DNA from: Gemmatimonadota bacterium
GTDB lineage: Bacteria; JAAXHH01
Assembly (NCBI GenBank): GCA_009837395.1
Contig: VXTP01000029.1
Location: forward strand, 1 to 64,000
Length of the DNA: 64,000 nucleotides
Direction of reading: 5' to 3'
Shown here: in pieces, positions 44,967 to 54,336 of the stretch
Numbering within the stretch: the first letter of the stretch is position 1
Layout of the letters: each line of letters opens with the position of its first letter
Made by a program: the position numbers and the translations under genes
Notes under the pieces: generated by a model
What the model saw: the letters and a program-made list of their open reading frames with translations, nothing else
Told to the model about the DNA's origin: nothing
The model's database searches: none

Positions 44967-46337
44967 ATGGACAGCGTCATTTCATACCTGGAAGGACAGC
45001 GGACCCAGGCCCTGGAGGGCTTGAAGGACTTCCTCCGCATTCCCAGCGTGAGCACCCATCCCCACCACCGCGAGGACCTGCGCCGGTGCGCCCGGTTCCT
45101 TGCCGACGAACTGGAGCGGATCGGCATGCATAACGTGACCGTGAACCCCACTCCCGGCCATCCCATCGTGACGGCGGATTGGCTGGGCGCGCCCGGCAAG
45201 CCAACCGTCCTGCTGTACGGCCACTACGACGTCCAGCCCGCCGAACCCTTTGAGTTGTGGGAGAGCGATCCCTTCGATCCCGTGATCCGGGGCGACAACC
45301 TCTACGCCCGGGGATCGACGGACGACAAGGGGCAGGTCTGGGTGCACGTGAAGGCGCTGGAAGCCCACCTGCGGGAAACGGGCGGGCTGCCGGTGAACGT
45401 CCGCTTGCTGATCGAGGGCGAGGAAGAGGTCTCGAGCGAGAACCTGGAAGCCTACCTGGAAAGCCACAGGGAAGCACTGGCGGCGGACGTGGTAGTCATT
45501 TCCGACACGTCCATGTTCGACTACGAGCAGCCCTCGATCGGGTATGCCCTGCGGGGCATGGCCTACATGGAGGTCCGGCTCGAGGGACCCAACAAGGACC
45601 TGCATTCGGGCGTCTACGGCGGCGCGGTGCCCAACCCCCTGAACGTGCTTTCCGAGATGCTGGGCAAGATGGTGGACGATGACGGAAGGATCACCGTGCC
45701 CGGTTTCTACGACGACGTCCTGGCCCTGGGCGATGAAGAGCGTGCGTCGCTTGCCGCGCTACCCTTCGACGAGGAAGGATTCGCCGGGAGGCTGGGCCTT
45801 CCGGAGGCCACGGGCGAGAAAGGCTACTCGACCCTGGAACGCCTGTGGGCGCGGCCCACCCTCGATGTAAACGGGATGTTGGGGGGATTCACGGGCGAGG
45901 GATCGAAGACCGTGATCCCCTCGAAGGCCATGGCCAAGGTGAGCATGCGCCTCGTGCCGAACCAGGACCCCGAAAAGATCGCCCGGTCGTTCGAAGACTA
46001 CGTCAGAAGCCTCGCACCGCCCTCGGTCAAGGTGGAAGTCATCCATCACGGCACGGGCAAGCCGGTGCTCACGGCGCGGGACCATCCCGCGGTGACGGCC
46101 GCCCACGAGGCCATAACGCGGGGCTTCGGCAAGGAGCCCGTCTACATCCGGGAAGGCGGCAGCATCCCGGTGGTGGCCATGTTCGAGGAGATACTCGGCC
46201 TGCCCACGGTCCTGATGGCCTTCGGCCTGCCCGACTGCGACGCCCACGCGCCCAACGAGAAGTTCCACCTGCCCAATTTCTACCGGGGTATCGACAGCGC
46301 GGCCTGGTTCTACGAGGTATACGGACGGCAGCACTGA
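44967..46337 (+). CDS. M20 family dipeptidase
   Basis: 456 residues of the cytosolic dipeptidase/CNDP-like M20 branch. VLLYGHYDVQPAEPFELW supplies the first zinc His/Asp, LYARGSTDDKGQVWVHVKAL the bridging Asp, GEEEVSSENL the catalytic Glu, and the C-terminal DCDAHAPNEKFHLPNF the last zinc His. The dimerisation lid lies at about residues 200-310. Expected role: hydrolysis of dipeptides in the cytoplasm. ATG 44967 begins at the conserved MDSVISYLEGQ; an in-frame extension to 44757 is entirely minisatellite and is rejected. Confidence 0.88.
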   Translation: MDSVISYLEGQRTQALEGLKDFLRIPSVSTHPHHREDLRRCARFLADELERIGMHNVTVNPTPGHPIVTADWLGAPGKPTVLLYGHYDVQPAEPFELWESDPFDPVIRGDNLYARGSTDDKGQVWVHVKALEAHLRETGGLPVNVRLLIEGEEEVSSENLEAYLESHREALAADVVVISDTSMFDYEQPSIGYALRGMAYMEVRLEGPNKDLHSGVYGGAVPNPLNVLSEMLGKMVDDDGRITVPGFYDDVLALGDEERASLAALPFDEEGFAGRLGLPEATGEKGYSTLERLWARPTLDVNGMLGGFTGEGSKTVIPSKAMAKVSMRLVPNQDPEKIARSFEDYVRSLAPPSVKVEVIHHGTGKPVLTARDHPAVTAAHEAITRGFGKEPVYIREGGSIPVVAMFEEILGLPTVLMAFGLPDCDAHAPNEKFHLPNFYRGIDSAAWFYEVYGRQH

Positions 46338-46373
46338 CCGTTACGCGGACTGATCGACCGTTACGCGGACTGA
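46336..46373. repeat. 20-bp tandem duplication on the symporter stop codon
   Basis: gaccgttacgcggactga occurs at 46336-46353 and 46356-46373. The second copy contains the stop of the minus-strand symporter (complement 46361-46363); the first copy carries the same TAA. It starts at the stop of the plus-strand dipeptidase. Confidence 0.95.
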
Positions 46374-47662
46374 CCGGCGGCCGCCCGTTTTTCCATGGCG
46401 TCCACCGAGGTCGCCACGGCGGCGTCGCCCGTGACGTTCACCGCGGTGCGGCACATGTCGAGGATGCGGTCGACGCCGAGGATCAGCGCGATGCCCGCGG
46501 CCGGCACGCCGATGGTCTCCAGGATGATAATCAGCATGATGATGCCCGCGCCGGGCACCGCGGCGGTGCCGATGGAGGCGAGGACGGCCGTGAGGACGAT
46601 CTGCAACTGGGCCGTCGTGTCTAGCCCGAGTCCGAGGGCCTGGGCGATGAACACGGCGGCCACGGCCTGGTAGAGCGCGGTTCCGTCCATGTTGATCGTG
46701 GCGCCGAGAGGCAGGACGAAGGAGGAGACCTCTTTCGAGACGCCGAGATTCCGTTGGCTCACATCCATGGTGACGGGGAGCGTGGCCCCGCTGGAACTGG
46801 ATGAGAAGGCCAGGAGCTGGGCCGGGGCGATACCCCGGAAAAACCGCCCGATTTTCATGTTGGAGAAGATCTTGAGCATGACCGGGTAGGTGATGATGCC
46901 GTGGATCAGCAGCCCCGCGAGCACCACAAGGCAGTAAAAACCCAGGGCGCCAAGGAGTTCACCGACGGCGGACAGGTCGTCCCGGGCCACCTGGTTGATG
47001 GTCTTGGCGATCAGGGCGAAGACCCCGATGGGGGCGACGACCATGATCATGTTCACGATCTGGATGATGACCGATGTCAGGCCGGAGAAGAAATCCACCA
47101 GGGGTTTACTCTTGTCGGACGGGATCAGTACCAGGGCTATGCCGAAGAGGAGTGAGAAGAAGACGACCTGGAGCATGCGCCCGTTGTTGCTCAGTGCGCC
47201 GAAGATGTTATCGGGGGTCATGTCCACGAAGACCTGCAGCGGACCCCGCTCCCTGGCCGTTTCAGCCCGTTCCATGTCGGATTCCGCGTCGGACTGGTAA
47301 GCCGCCTGCAACTGTTCCTGCAACCCCTGGGGCACGCCAGTCCCGGGTTCGAGCAGATTGACCATGACCAGCCCGATGGTTACGGAGACCGTCGTCGTGA
47401 GGATGTAGATGGCGATCGTCCTGCCCCCGATGCGCGACAGTTTCCTCACGTCCGACAGGGAGGCGACGCCCATGATGAGCGAGCCCAGCACGAGGGGTAC
47501 GGCGATGACCTTGAGCAGGTTCAGGAAGATGTCGCCGAAGGGCGTGATCCAGTCCTCGGTGAACCGACTCCAGCCCATGGCCGCGGAGAGGATGCCGTAC
47601 AGCAATCCGAGAATCAACCCGATGATGATTTTCCAGTGCAGGGGAAGGCGCCACAGGTTCAT
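46361..47662 (-). CDS. Dicarboxylate/amino acid:cation symporter (DAACS)
   Basis: 433 residues, GltP/DctA fold. Signatures include the Ser-rich re-entrant loop [30 protein letters not shown] (sodium and substrate site), and [17 protein letters not shown]. Carries glutamate, aspartate or C4-dicarboxylates with sodium or protons. Specificity is not readable: the helix-8 region lacks a clear Arg for aspartate, reading [17 protein letters not shown], which does keep DMCRTAVN as in glutamate/aspartate types. It lies 45 bp downstream of the E1 beta gene. Confidence 0.9.
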   Translation of the reverse strand: MNLWRLPLHWKIIIGLILGLLYGILSAAMGWSRFTEDWITPFGDIFLNLLKVIAVPLVLGSLIMGVASLSDVRKLSRIGGRTIAIYILTTTVSVTIGLVMVNLLEPGTGVPQGLQEQLQAAYQSDAESDMERAETARERGPLQVFVDMTPDNIFGALSNNGRMLQVVFFSLLFGIALVLIPSDKSKPLVDFFSGLTSVIIQIVNMIMVVAPIGVFALIAKTINQVARDDLSAVGELLGALGFYCLVVLAGLLIHGIITYPVMLKIFSNMKIGRFFRGIAPAQLLAFSSSSSGATLPVTMDVSQRNLGVSKEVSSFVLPLGATINMDGTALYQAVAAVFIAQALGLGLDTTAQLQIVLTAVLASIGTAAVPGAGIIMLIIILETIGVPAAGIALILGVDRILDMCRTAVNVTGDAAVATSVDAMEKRAAAGQSA

Positions 47663-47676
47663 ATAGTATGATCGCT

Positions 47677-47710
47677 CCGCAGACTCGGTTTAATCCGCAG
47701 TCTCGGTTTA
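47677..47710. repeat. 18-bp tandem duplication on the E1 beta stop codon
   Basis: ccgcagactcggttta at 47677-47692 and ccgcagtctcggttta at 47695-47710, period 18, one mismatch. The E1 beta stop (complement 47708-47710) and an identical TAA at 47690-47692 are the ends of the two copies. Confidence 0.93.
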
Positions 47711-48709
47711 GACGGTTACGTCGTGGAAAAGTCCCTGTACGGTGCGGACCAGTTTCGCCTCGTCGGGAATGGTCTGCGGTTCCAGCCCGGGGCTGAAGGG
47801 TACGGGGACGTCCATGGCCCCCACGCGTTTCACGGGGGCGTCCAGGTAGTCGAAGGCCTCGTCGGCGATCCGGGAGGCCAGTTCACCCGTTACTCCGTAG
47901 CTCTGGTAGGCCTCGTCGACCACCACGGCGCGGCTGGTCTTCTCGACGGAACGAATGATCGTGTCCATATCGAGGGGCGAAAGCGTCCTGGGATCCACCA
48001 CCTCCGCGCCGATACCCTCCTTGTCCAGCATGTCCGCGGCCTTGAGCGCGGTATGCACCATGCTCGAGGTGGCGACGAGAGTCACGTCCGACCCCTCCCG
48101 CTTAATGTCGGCCACGCCGAAGGGTATGGTGTAGTCGTCGTCATCGGGCACCGGCCCCTTCAGGCCGTACATCATCTTGTCTTCGTAGATGACGGTGGGG
48201 TTGTCGTCGCGGATGGAGGTCTTGAGCAGGCCCTTCAGGTCGGCCGGCGTGGAGGGGATGGCCACCTTGACGCCGGGTATGTGGGACAGCCAGGCCTGCA
48301 GGCTCTGGGAGTGCTGGGCCGCCGAGGAACGGCCCGCGCCGATCGTGGTCCGGATCGTCAGCGGCACCATGGCCTGTCCGCCAGTCATGTAACACATCTT
48401 GGCGGCCTGGTTGACGATCTGGTCCATGGCGATGGTGATGAAGTCGCCGAACATGATCTCGACGATGGGCCGCATGCCCGTCAGGGCGGCGCCCACGCCG
48501 GCGCCCATGATGCCCGCTTCCGATATGGGCGTGTCCCGCACCCGGTCTTCGCCGAACTCGTCGAGCAGGCCCACGGTGACCTTGAATACGCCGCCCGCGG
48601 CGGCCACGTCCTCTCCCATGAAGAAGACGGTTTCGTCCCGCCGCATTTCCTCCGCGATGGCCTCGCGGACCGCTTCGCCATAGGTGATTACCCGCTCAGG
48701 CGTAGACAT
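47708..48709 (-). CDS. 2-oxoacid dehydrogenase E1 component, beta subunit
   Basis: 333 residues. Transketolase-like pyrimidine-binding domain (FFMGEDVAAAGGVFKVT with the catalytic Glu), then RPIVEIMFGDFITIAMDQIVNQ and the C-terminal transketolase domain. With the alpha subunit it decarboxylates pyruvate, acetoin or a branched-chain 2-oxoacid using ThDP; the pattern is closest to pyruvate/acetoin types. ATG 48709 overlaps the alpha-subunit stop by 14 bp. E2 and E3 are not in the window. Confidence 0.92.
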   Translation of the reverse strand: MSTPERVITYGEAVREAIAEEMRRDETVFFMGEDVAAAGGVFKVTVGLLDEFGEDRVRDTPISEAGIMGAGVGAALTGMRPIVEIMFGDFITIAMDQIVNQAAKMCYMTGGQAMVPLTIRTTIGAGRSSAAQHSQSLQAWLSHIPGVKVAIPSTPADLKGLLKTSIRDDNPTVIYEDKMMYGLKGPVPDDDDYTIPFGVADIKREGSDVTLVATSSMVHTALKAADMLDKEGIGAEVVDPRTLSPLDMDTIIRSVEKTSRAVVVDEAYQSYGVTGELASRIADEAFDYLDAPVKRVGAMDVPVPFSPGLEPQTIPDEAKLVRTVQGLFHDVTV

Positions 48710-49715
48710 GGTCGGTCACCTCGTCGGCCGTGGGATAGGGGGATTCGTTGGCGAAGGTCACGGCGTCTTCCACCCGTTTCGTGATGTCTGCGTCAATGGA
48801 CTCCAGTTCCGTCTCGTCGACCATGCCCGCCTTCAGCATGCGCCGGGCGAAGCGGGGAATGGGATCTTTCGCGAGCCAGGTGTCCGTCTCCTCCTGGGTC
48901 CGGTAGGTCTTCTCCGGATCGCCGTCGCCCACGTGGTGCCCGCGGTACCGGTAGGTCTTGTTCTCGATCAGGCACGGCCCTTCGCCGGCCCGGGCACGCT
49001 CCACCATCTCCACCGCGGTCTGGTGCACCGCAACGGCGTCGTTGCCGTCCACCACCATGGCCGGCATGTTGAACCCTGCGGCCCGTTCGGCCACGTGTTC
49101 CCGGACGGCCGTTACGTCACTGGCGGCCGTGTACTCTCCGTAGTGGTTGTTTTCGCAGACGAACAGGACGGGCAGCGACCAGACGGAAGCAAGGTTGGCG
49201 GATTCCAGGAAGGCGCCCTGGTTGATGGCGCCGTCGCCGAAGAAGCACACGGCCACCTGCCCGCTGCCTCGCATCTTGCCACTCAGGGCCGCACCGGTCG
49301 CCATGCCCATGCCGCCTCCCACGATACCGTTTGCCCCCAGGATGCCCAGGCTCATGTCGGCGATGTGCATGGTGCCGCCCTTGCCGCGGTTGTAGCCGTC
49401 GACCTTGCCCATCATTTCCGCCATCATGCGGTCGACCTTGCCGCCCTTCGCGATCAGGTGGCCGTGGCCCCGGTGGGTGCTGGTGAGGTAGTCATCGTCG
49501 TTCAACGCCGAGCAGATGCCCACGGCCGAGGCTTCCTGGCCGATGTACAGGTGCGCCAGGCCGCGCATCAGGCCCTGGGTGTAGATCTCCAGCACGGCCT
49601 CTTCGAACCGCCGTATCGTCAGCATTTTGTCGTAGATTTCCCGGCACAGCGGCTCGGGCAGAGGCAGCGTTCCTTCGTCGCTGGAGGTTGTAATTAACTC
49701 CAGGGATTCGGACAT
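48696..49715 (-). CDS. 2-oxoacid dehydrogenase E1 component, alpha subunit
   Basis: 339 residues. The ThDP motif spans GDGAINQGAFLESANLASVW to CENNHYG (GDG...NN). RRFEEAVLEIYTQGLMRG, STHRGHGHLIAKGG, and the phosphorylation-loop-like YRYRGHHVGDGD are typical of PDH-E1 alpha/acetoin dehydrogenase. ATG 49715 has AAGGAGTGCTCGAAAC upstream; the longer frame is rejected. It lies 178 bp downstream of a ThiT-like thiamine transporter, which would supply its cofactor. Confidence 0.92.
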   Translation of the reverse strand: MSESLELITTSSDEGTLPLPEPLCREIYDKMLTIRRFEEAVLEIYTQGLMRGLAHLYIGQEASAVGICSALNDDDYLTSTHRGHGHLIAKGGKVDRMMAEMMGKVDGYNRGKGGTMHIADMSLGILGANGIVGGGMGMATGAALSGKMRGSGQVAVCFFGDGAINQGAFLESANLASVWSLPVLFVCENNHYGEYTAASDVTAVREHVAERAAGFNMPAMVVDGNDAVAVHQTAVEMVERARAGEGPCLIENKTYRYRGHHVGDGDPEKTYRTQEETDTWLAKDPIPRFARRMLKAGMVDETELESIDADITKRVEDAVTFANESPYPTADEVTDHVYA

Positions 49716-49893
49716 GTTTCGAGCACTCCTTGACCGTAACGGCGAGATGGGAGATTCGGTACGGACGAAAAGGGAAATACGGTACGGACGAACTGTGACA
49801 AAATACGGGTGGGCCGGCGGCCAGGCAAGAGGAAAATACCCCCGTCCAGGCGCCGTTGATCCCACTCGATGCCAGCGGTTTCCACGCCTGCGT

Positions 49894-50529
49894 TCACCTG
49901 CTGTGATCCGGCGAGAATCCACGGTTGAGCCGTCTGACCAGCGGCGGGGCGAAGAGGATCATCAGGACCGTCTCGGGAACGACGACGCTGGCATTGTAAA
50001 GCAGGGCGTAGAGCCACGGCGCCGTCCATTCCTGGAGCAGGGAGGAGAGGGTGATCCCCGTGTAATCCCGGACCAGTTCGTAGACCTGCCGGTTCAGTTC
50101 CGGGGGCGTGAAGGCCGCGAAGTAGACCGCGCCGGACACCACGTGGCTCGCCAGGCGGAGTACGCCGGCCGCAAGGATGCCCACCCGGGGCCAGGAAGGG
50201 AAGAAGCCGATGATCCCGAGCAATGCGTAGGGGAGCAGGTAGTCCAGGAAGACCTGTATGGGATGGAAGATGACCGGGTCGAGGATCAGCGTGACCAGGC
50301 CCGCGGCGAGCCCCCCGGCTATGCCCGCCCTGGGTCCGTAGGTGATCGCCAGGTAGACCAGGGGCAGGATCTTGAGCGAAAGCGAACCGCCCCACGGCAG
50401 CCGGTACAGACGGATGAACCCGAGGAGGACCGCAAGGGCAACAGCCACGGCCATGGCCGTCAGGCGGCGCGTACCGGCGGCGCTATTCGCCGTCTTTGGA
50501 TTCGCTTTCTTCGGGCTCGTGCTTGCCAT
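49894..50529 (-). CDS. ThiT/YuaJ-like thiamine transporter
   Basis: 211 residues with about six membrane helices. Matches the thiamine ECF S-component family: the LYRLPWGGSLSLKILPLVYLA segment with the conserved P-x-G-G-S, then YGPRAGIAGGLAAGLV, HPIQVFLDYLLPYALLGIIGF and a mid-protein SHVVSGAVYFAAF. S-components work with an EcfAA'T energising module, which is not encoded here; solitary family members exist. The first 25 residues are polar and the true start may be ATG 50454. From 50529 the gene overlaps the LON-domain gene by 47 bp. No TPP riboswitch is possible directly upstream because that DNA is coding. Confidence 0.8.
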   Translation of the reverse strand: MASTSPKKANPKTANSAAGTRRLTAMAVAVALAVLLGFIRLYRLPWGGSLSLKILPLVYLAITYGPRAGIAGGLAAGLVTLILDPVIFHPIQVFLDYLLPYALLGIIGFFPSWPRVGILAAGVLRLASHVVSGAVYFAAFTPPELNRQVYELVRDYTGITLSSLLQEWTAPWLYALLYNASVVVPETVLMILFAPPLVRRLNRGFSPDHSR

Positions 50530-51142
50530 GTCCGTTCATTTCGGCCACGCGCTTCAGTTTTTCCTGCTTGTCCAGTTTCCGCATCGTCACGAGGAGCGCC
50601 GTGTCGAGTTTCCTGATCCGTTCCGTGGTGGAAGTCAACTCAAGCAGGGATTGCCTGTCCTTCAGGACCATGTCGATCGTCGACGCGATGATGAAGGAGA
50701 AGTGCACCGGGTCGAATATGCCGCGGATGGCGCCCACGCCCCTGGTCTGCAGGCGGATCATCTTCTGGTAGGCGTTCAGGACCTTCTTCAGGAGGTCGGA
50801 GGGGATGTCCTCGTTCTCGTCGTCGAAATACTCCACGACGGCTTCCAGGTAGGACTCACGGTTCAGCACGTCGAGGACCCGGAACCGCCTGCGGCCCTCG
50901 GTGAGGATATCCATGGAACCGTTCTCGAACTGTCTCAGGATCTGCGTGATCCGGGCCGTGCAGCCCACCTGGCACAACTGGGTTTCATGGAGAAGGAGAA
51001 TGCCGAATTCCGTTTTCTCGTCGAGGCACTTCTGCACCATTTCCTTGTAGCGCGGTTCAAAAATGTGAAGGTGCAGTGGCATGCCCGGAAAGAGCACGGT
51101 ATTGAGGGGGAAGAGCGGTATCTCGAGCGTGTTCATAGCCAT
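50483..51142 (-). CDS. LON substrate-binding (N-terminal) domain protein
   Basis: 219 residues. EIPLFPLNTVLFPGMPLHLH and FEPRYKEMVQKCL are the hallmark start of the Lon N-domain/PUA-like fold; GRRRFRVLDV and the C-terminal helical bundle (about 110-190) follow. ATPase and protease domains of Lon are absent, so it is a stand-alone substrate-recognition-type protein of unknown role. A charged tail ends the protein. Start ATG 51142 or 51136. A good promoter is present at 51279-51308. It overlaps the thiamine transporter gene. Confidence 0.85.
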   Translation of the reverse strand: MAMNTLEIPLFPLNTVLFPGMPLHLHIFEPRYKEMVQKCLDEKTEFGILLLHETQLCQVGCTARITQILRQFENGSMDILTEGRRRFRVLDVLNRESYLEAVVEYFDDENEDIPSDLLKKVLNAYQKMIRLQTRGVGAIRGIFDPVHFSFIIASTIDMVLKDRQSLLELTSTTERIRKLDTALLVTMRKLDKQEKLKRVAEMNGHGKHEPEESESKDGE

Positions 51143-51250
51143 GCCGGAGGTTCGGAATTCGAGAAAATGACGCGGGAAACCACAGTTGAAATGGATGACG
51201 AACGCGGCACGGTGGGCGGCGAATCCGTAAATCGCCGCGCGCAATTATCG

Positions 51251-51268
51251 CGATCAAAAGTGTGATCG
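51251..51268. promoter_or_regulatory. Small palindrome at the LON-gene transcription start
   Basis: CGATCA-aaagtg-TGATCG (51251-51268) lies just downstream of the -10 of the LON-gene promoter, near the expected transcript start. Arms are 6 bp and perfect. A repressor site is possible; no regulator is identified. Confidence 0.35.
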
Positions 51269-51278
51269 GGTCATGCGA

Positions 51279-51308
51279 ATCTTAACCGGTGGGAGTCGAA
51301 AATGTCAA
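51279..51308 (-). promoter_or_regulatory. Promoter of LON-domain/thiamine transporter/E1 genes
   Basis: TTGACA (complement 51303-51308), 18 bp, TAAGAT (51279-51284). Expected start near 51272. Confidence 0.65.
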
Positions 51309-51354
51309 CGGAATTCGGCGGTCCCCGCGGGTGTTTCAGGGGAGCACTTCCCGC

Positions 51355-51382
51355 TTGACGACCCCCTGCCCGCGCCTATATT
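51355..51382 (+). promoter_or_regulatory. Promoter of the methylmalonyl-CoA mutase gene
   Basis: TTGACG (51355-51360), 16 bp, TATATT (51377-51382). Expected start near 51390, about 57 nt before the start codon. Confidence 0.65.
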
Positions 51383-51446
51383 ACGGTGTTGATCGTGGGT
51401 GTAACTGAAATAGTTTGGCGCAATTAAGTCTTGCCGGGCGGACACG

Positions 51447-53087
51447 ATGGACGGAATGAAAAGAAAGCAGAAGGAAGTTGAAAATGGGGGGCGGCCCTTG
51501 CGCAAGCCTTCCTTCACCAATATCTCCGGATCTCCCGTGGAAGGGTTGTATACGGCCGGCCAGCAGTCCGGTACCGGTTATCTGCGCGACGAAGGATATC
51601 CGGGACAGTACCCCTACACGCGCGGGATCCACGCTTCCCTGTACCGCGGCAGGCCCTGGACCATCCGGCAGTTCTCCGGCTTCGGTTCCGCGGCCGATTC
51701 CAACGCTCGTTTCAAGTTTCTCCTGGACCAGGGTCAGAACGGCCTGTCGGTGGCTTTCGACGTACCCACGCTGATGGGTCTGGATTCGGACCACCCGTCC
51801 TCCGAAGGCGAAGTGGGCGTCTGCGGGGTCGCTGTCGACACGCTGGAAGACATGGAGACCCTTTTTACCGGCATTCCACTGGACCGGATCAGCACGTCCA
51901 TGACCATCAACGCTCCGGCCGCCGTGCTGCTGGCCATGTACCTGGCCCTGGCGGAGAAAAGAGGCATAGCCTGGACCGGTTTGCGGGGCACGCTGCAGAA
52001 CGACATCCTGAAAGAATACATCGCGCAGAAGGAGTGGATCTGCCCGCCGGCCTCCGCGGTAGGTTTCGTATCCGATACGGTGGTTTTCTGCACAGAGCGC
52101 GTACCCCAGTGGAACCCCGTCAGCATCAGCGGGTACCATATCCGGGAGGCGGGCGCGACGGCCGCCCAGGAACTGGCCTTCACTCTGGCGGACGGATTCG
52201 CCTACGTCGACGCCTGCCTGGCCTCCGGCCTCGAAGTCGACCGCTTCGCGTCCCGGCTTTCCTTCTTCTTCAACGCCCACATCGATTTCTTCGAAGAGAT
52301 CGCCAAGTTCCGCGCCGCAAGGAGGATCTGGGCGCGCCACATGCGCCGGCGGTACGGCGCCCGGTCCGAGAAATCCTGGATGCTGCGCTTCCACACCCAG
52401 ACCGCCGGGTGCAGCCTGACCGCCCAGCAGCCGGAGAACAACATCGTGCGCACGGCCGTGGAAGCGCTGTCCGCGGTGCTGGGCGGCACCCAGTCGCTGC
52501 ATACCAACGCGCTGGACGAAGCCTACGCGCTGCCCTCGGAAAAGGCGGCCCGCATCGCCGTGCGGACCCAGCAGATCATCGCCCATGAAACCGGCGTGAC
52601 CGACACGGTCGATCCCCTGGGCGGATCGTACTACGTCGAATCCCTGACGAACCGGCTGGAAGAGGAGGCCGAGGCGTATTTCAAGAAGATCGACGGCTTC
52701 GGCGGCATGGTTGGGGCGATCGAAGCGGGCTTTCCCCAGCGCGAGATCATGGCCGCGGCCAACCGGTACCAGGCGGAGATCGAAGAACGGGAACGCATTA
52801 TCACCGGGGTGAACGAGTTCGTCGCCCCCGAGGAACGCGACCTGGAGACGCTTCGCATCGACCCCCGCATCGAAAGTGAACAGCGAAACCGCCTCGACGC
52901 GGTGCGGCGGCGGAGAGACGACCCGGCAGCCCGGCACGCCCTCGATATACTGGGGATCGCGCTGCGGAACGGGGAGAATATCATGCCGCCCATGCTGGCC
53001 GCGGTGAAGGCATACGCCTCGCTGGGGGAAATCGTGGGCGTAATGCAGGAAGTGCACGGTCTGTACGAGGAACCCTCGGCCTATTGA
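51447..53087 (+). CDS. Methylmalonyl-CoA mutase large subunit, catalytic domain only
   Basis: 546 residues of the acyl-CoA mutase TIM barrel. [56 protein letters not shown] and [19 protein letters not shown] are family signatures. The tyrosine/histidine-containing substrate region is consistent with the methylmalonyl branch, but related isobutyryl- or ethylmalonyl-type mutases cannot be excluded. The C-terminal B12-binding domain is missing; in two-gene mutases a separate small subunit (DxHxxG) supplies it, and none is found here. Start ATG 51447; 51456 also possible. Confidence 0.9.
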   Translation: MDGMKRKQKEVENGGRPLRKPSFTNISGSPVEGLYTAGQQSGTGYLRDEGYPGQYPYTRGIHASLYRGRPWTIRQFSGFGSAADSNARFKFLLDQGQNGLSVAFDVPTLMGLDSDHPSSEGEVGVCGVAVDTLEDMETLFTGIPLDRISTSMTINAPAAVLLAMYLALAEKRGIAWTGLRGTLQNDILKEYIAQKEWICPPASAVGFVSDTVVFCTERVPQWNPVSISGYHIREAGATAAQELAFTLADGFAYVDACLASGLEVDRFASRLSFFFNAHIDFFEEIAKFRAARRIWARHMRRRYGARSEKSWMLRFHTQTAGCSLTAQQPENNIVRTAVEALSAVLGGTQSLHTNALDEAYALPSEKAARIAVRTQQIIAHETGVTDTVDPLGGSYYVESLTNRLEEEAEAYFKKIDGFGGMVGAIEAGFPQREIMAAANRYQAEIEERERIITGVNEFVAPEERDLETLRIDPRIESEQRNRLDAVRRRRDDPAARHALDILGIALRNGENIMPPMLAAVKAYASLGEIVGVMQEVHGLYEEPSAY

Positions 53088-53154
53088 CGCGCGTCGACCG
53101 TAATTGCCATCAGGATGCCAAAGTAATCAGAAACCTTAAGGGAAACCTGATCAC

Positions 53155-54336
53155 ATGCCGCGTAACAAGAAGGGACTGTCCACCCGCTCCGTGCATGGCG
53201 GGGAACACCGCGACAAACCGTTTTCGTCGGTGACCAATCCCATCGTCCAGACCTCCACCTACGTATTCCAGAATACCCGGGAGCTGATCGACTACACGAC
53301 GGGAGAGGTCGACCGGGAGGAATACGGGCGCTACGGCAACCCCACCAAGTCGGTGGCGGAACGCAAGATCGCCGAGCTGGAAGGCGGTGAGGACGCCGCC
53401 CTGTTCTCTTCGGGGATGAGTGCCTTCACTTCCGTGCTGCTTGCCATGCTCTCCTCGGGCGCCCACGTGATCGTCATGGACGAGTGCTACCGGCGCAGCC
53501 GCCAGTTCTGCCGGCAGATCCTCCCGCGGTACAACATCGACGTGACCTTCGTCAAGACGGGCGATTACGATGAACTGGCCTCGGCGATCACCTCGAAGAC
53601 CCGGCTCATCGTATCCGAATCCCCCACGAATCCGTACCTGAACGTGATCGACCTGGAGAAGGTCGCAGAGATCGCCGCCCGGCACCGGGTAAAGGTGCTG
53701 ATCGACGGCACGTTCGCCACGCCTTACAACCAGAAGCCGCTGGAATTCGGGATCGACCTGGTCCTCCACAGCGCCACGAAGTACCTGGGCGGCCACAACG
53801 ACCTGCTGTCGGGCGCCGTCGTGGGCAGCGCGCCGCTCATCGCCGCCGTCCGCGAGTTCCGAGATGTCACGGGGGGCATCGTCGATCCGCACGGCGCATA
53901 CCTGCTGATCCGCGGACTGAAGACCTTCGCCCTGCGCATGGAACAGCACAACGCGAACGGCCTGGCCGTCGCCCGTTTCCTGGAAGGCCATCCGCGCATC
54001 CGGAAGACGTACTATCCCGGTCTGGAAAGCCACGCGGGTCATGAAATCGCGCGCAGGCAGATGAGCGGTTTCGGCGGCGTGGTGAGCTTCGAGGTCGACG
54101 GCGACATGGATACGACCATCCGCTTCATCGACGCGGTGCGCATCCCCTACATCGCTCCGAGCCTGGGCGGTGTGGAGAGCCTGATCGAGCAGCCCGCCAT
54201 CATGTCCTTCTATGAAATGGACCGGTCCGAGCGCCTCGAGATCGGCATCAAGGACGAACTCGTCCGGTTTTCCGTGGGGATCGAAAACGCCGACGATCTG
54301 ATCGCCGACCTGGACCAGGCCCTGGGACAGATCTAG
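53155..54336 (+). CDS. Cystathionine gamma-synthase / beta-lyase family enzyme
   Basis: 393 residues, PLP fold type I, Cys/Met metabolism family. The PLP lysine is in HSATKYLGGHND; YGRYGNPTKSVAERKIAEL, FSSGMSAFTSVLLAML and SESPTNPYLNVID are diagnostic. The C-terminal segment SLGGVESLIEQPA is conserved. It may act as gamma-synthase, gamma-lyase or beta-lyase; sequence alone does not decide. AAGGGAAACC precedes the ATG. It is 67 bp after the mutase gene. Confidence 0.92.
   Translation: MPRNKKGLSTRSVHGGEHRDKPFSSVTNPIVQTSTYVFQNTRELIDYTTGEVDREEYGRYGNPTKSVAERKIAELEGGEDAALFSSGMSAFTSVLLAMLSSGAHVIVMDECYRRSRQFCRQILPRYNIDVTFVKTGDYDELASAITSKTRLIVSESPTNPYLNVIDLEKVAEIAARHRVKVLIDGTFATPYNQKPLEFGIDLVLHSATKYLGGHNDLLSGAVVGSAPLIAAVREFRDVTGGIVDPHGAYLLIRGLKTFALRMEQHNANGLAVARFLEGHPRIRKTYYPGLESHAGHEIARRQMSGFGGVVSFEVDGDMDTTIRFIDAVRIPYIAPSLGGVESLIEQPAIMSFYEMDRSERLEIGIKDELVRFSVGIENADDLIADLDQALGQI

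Noticed and set aside
50454-51142. TPP riboswitch for the thiamine transporter
   Set aside because: The upstream DNA is the LON-domain coding sequence and shows no thi-box core.
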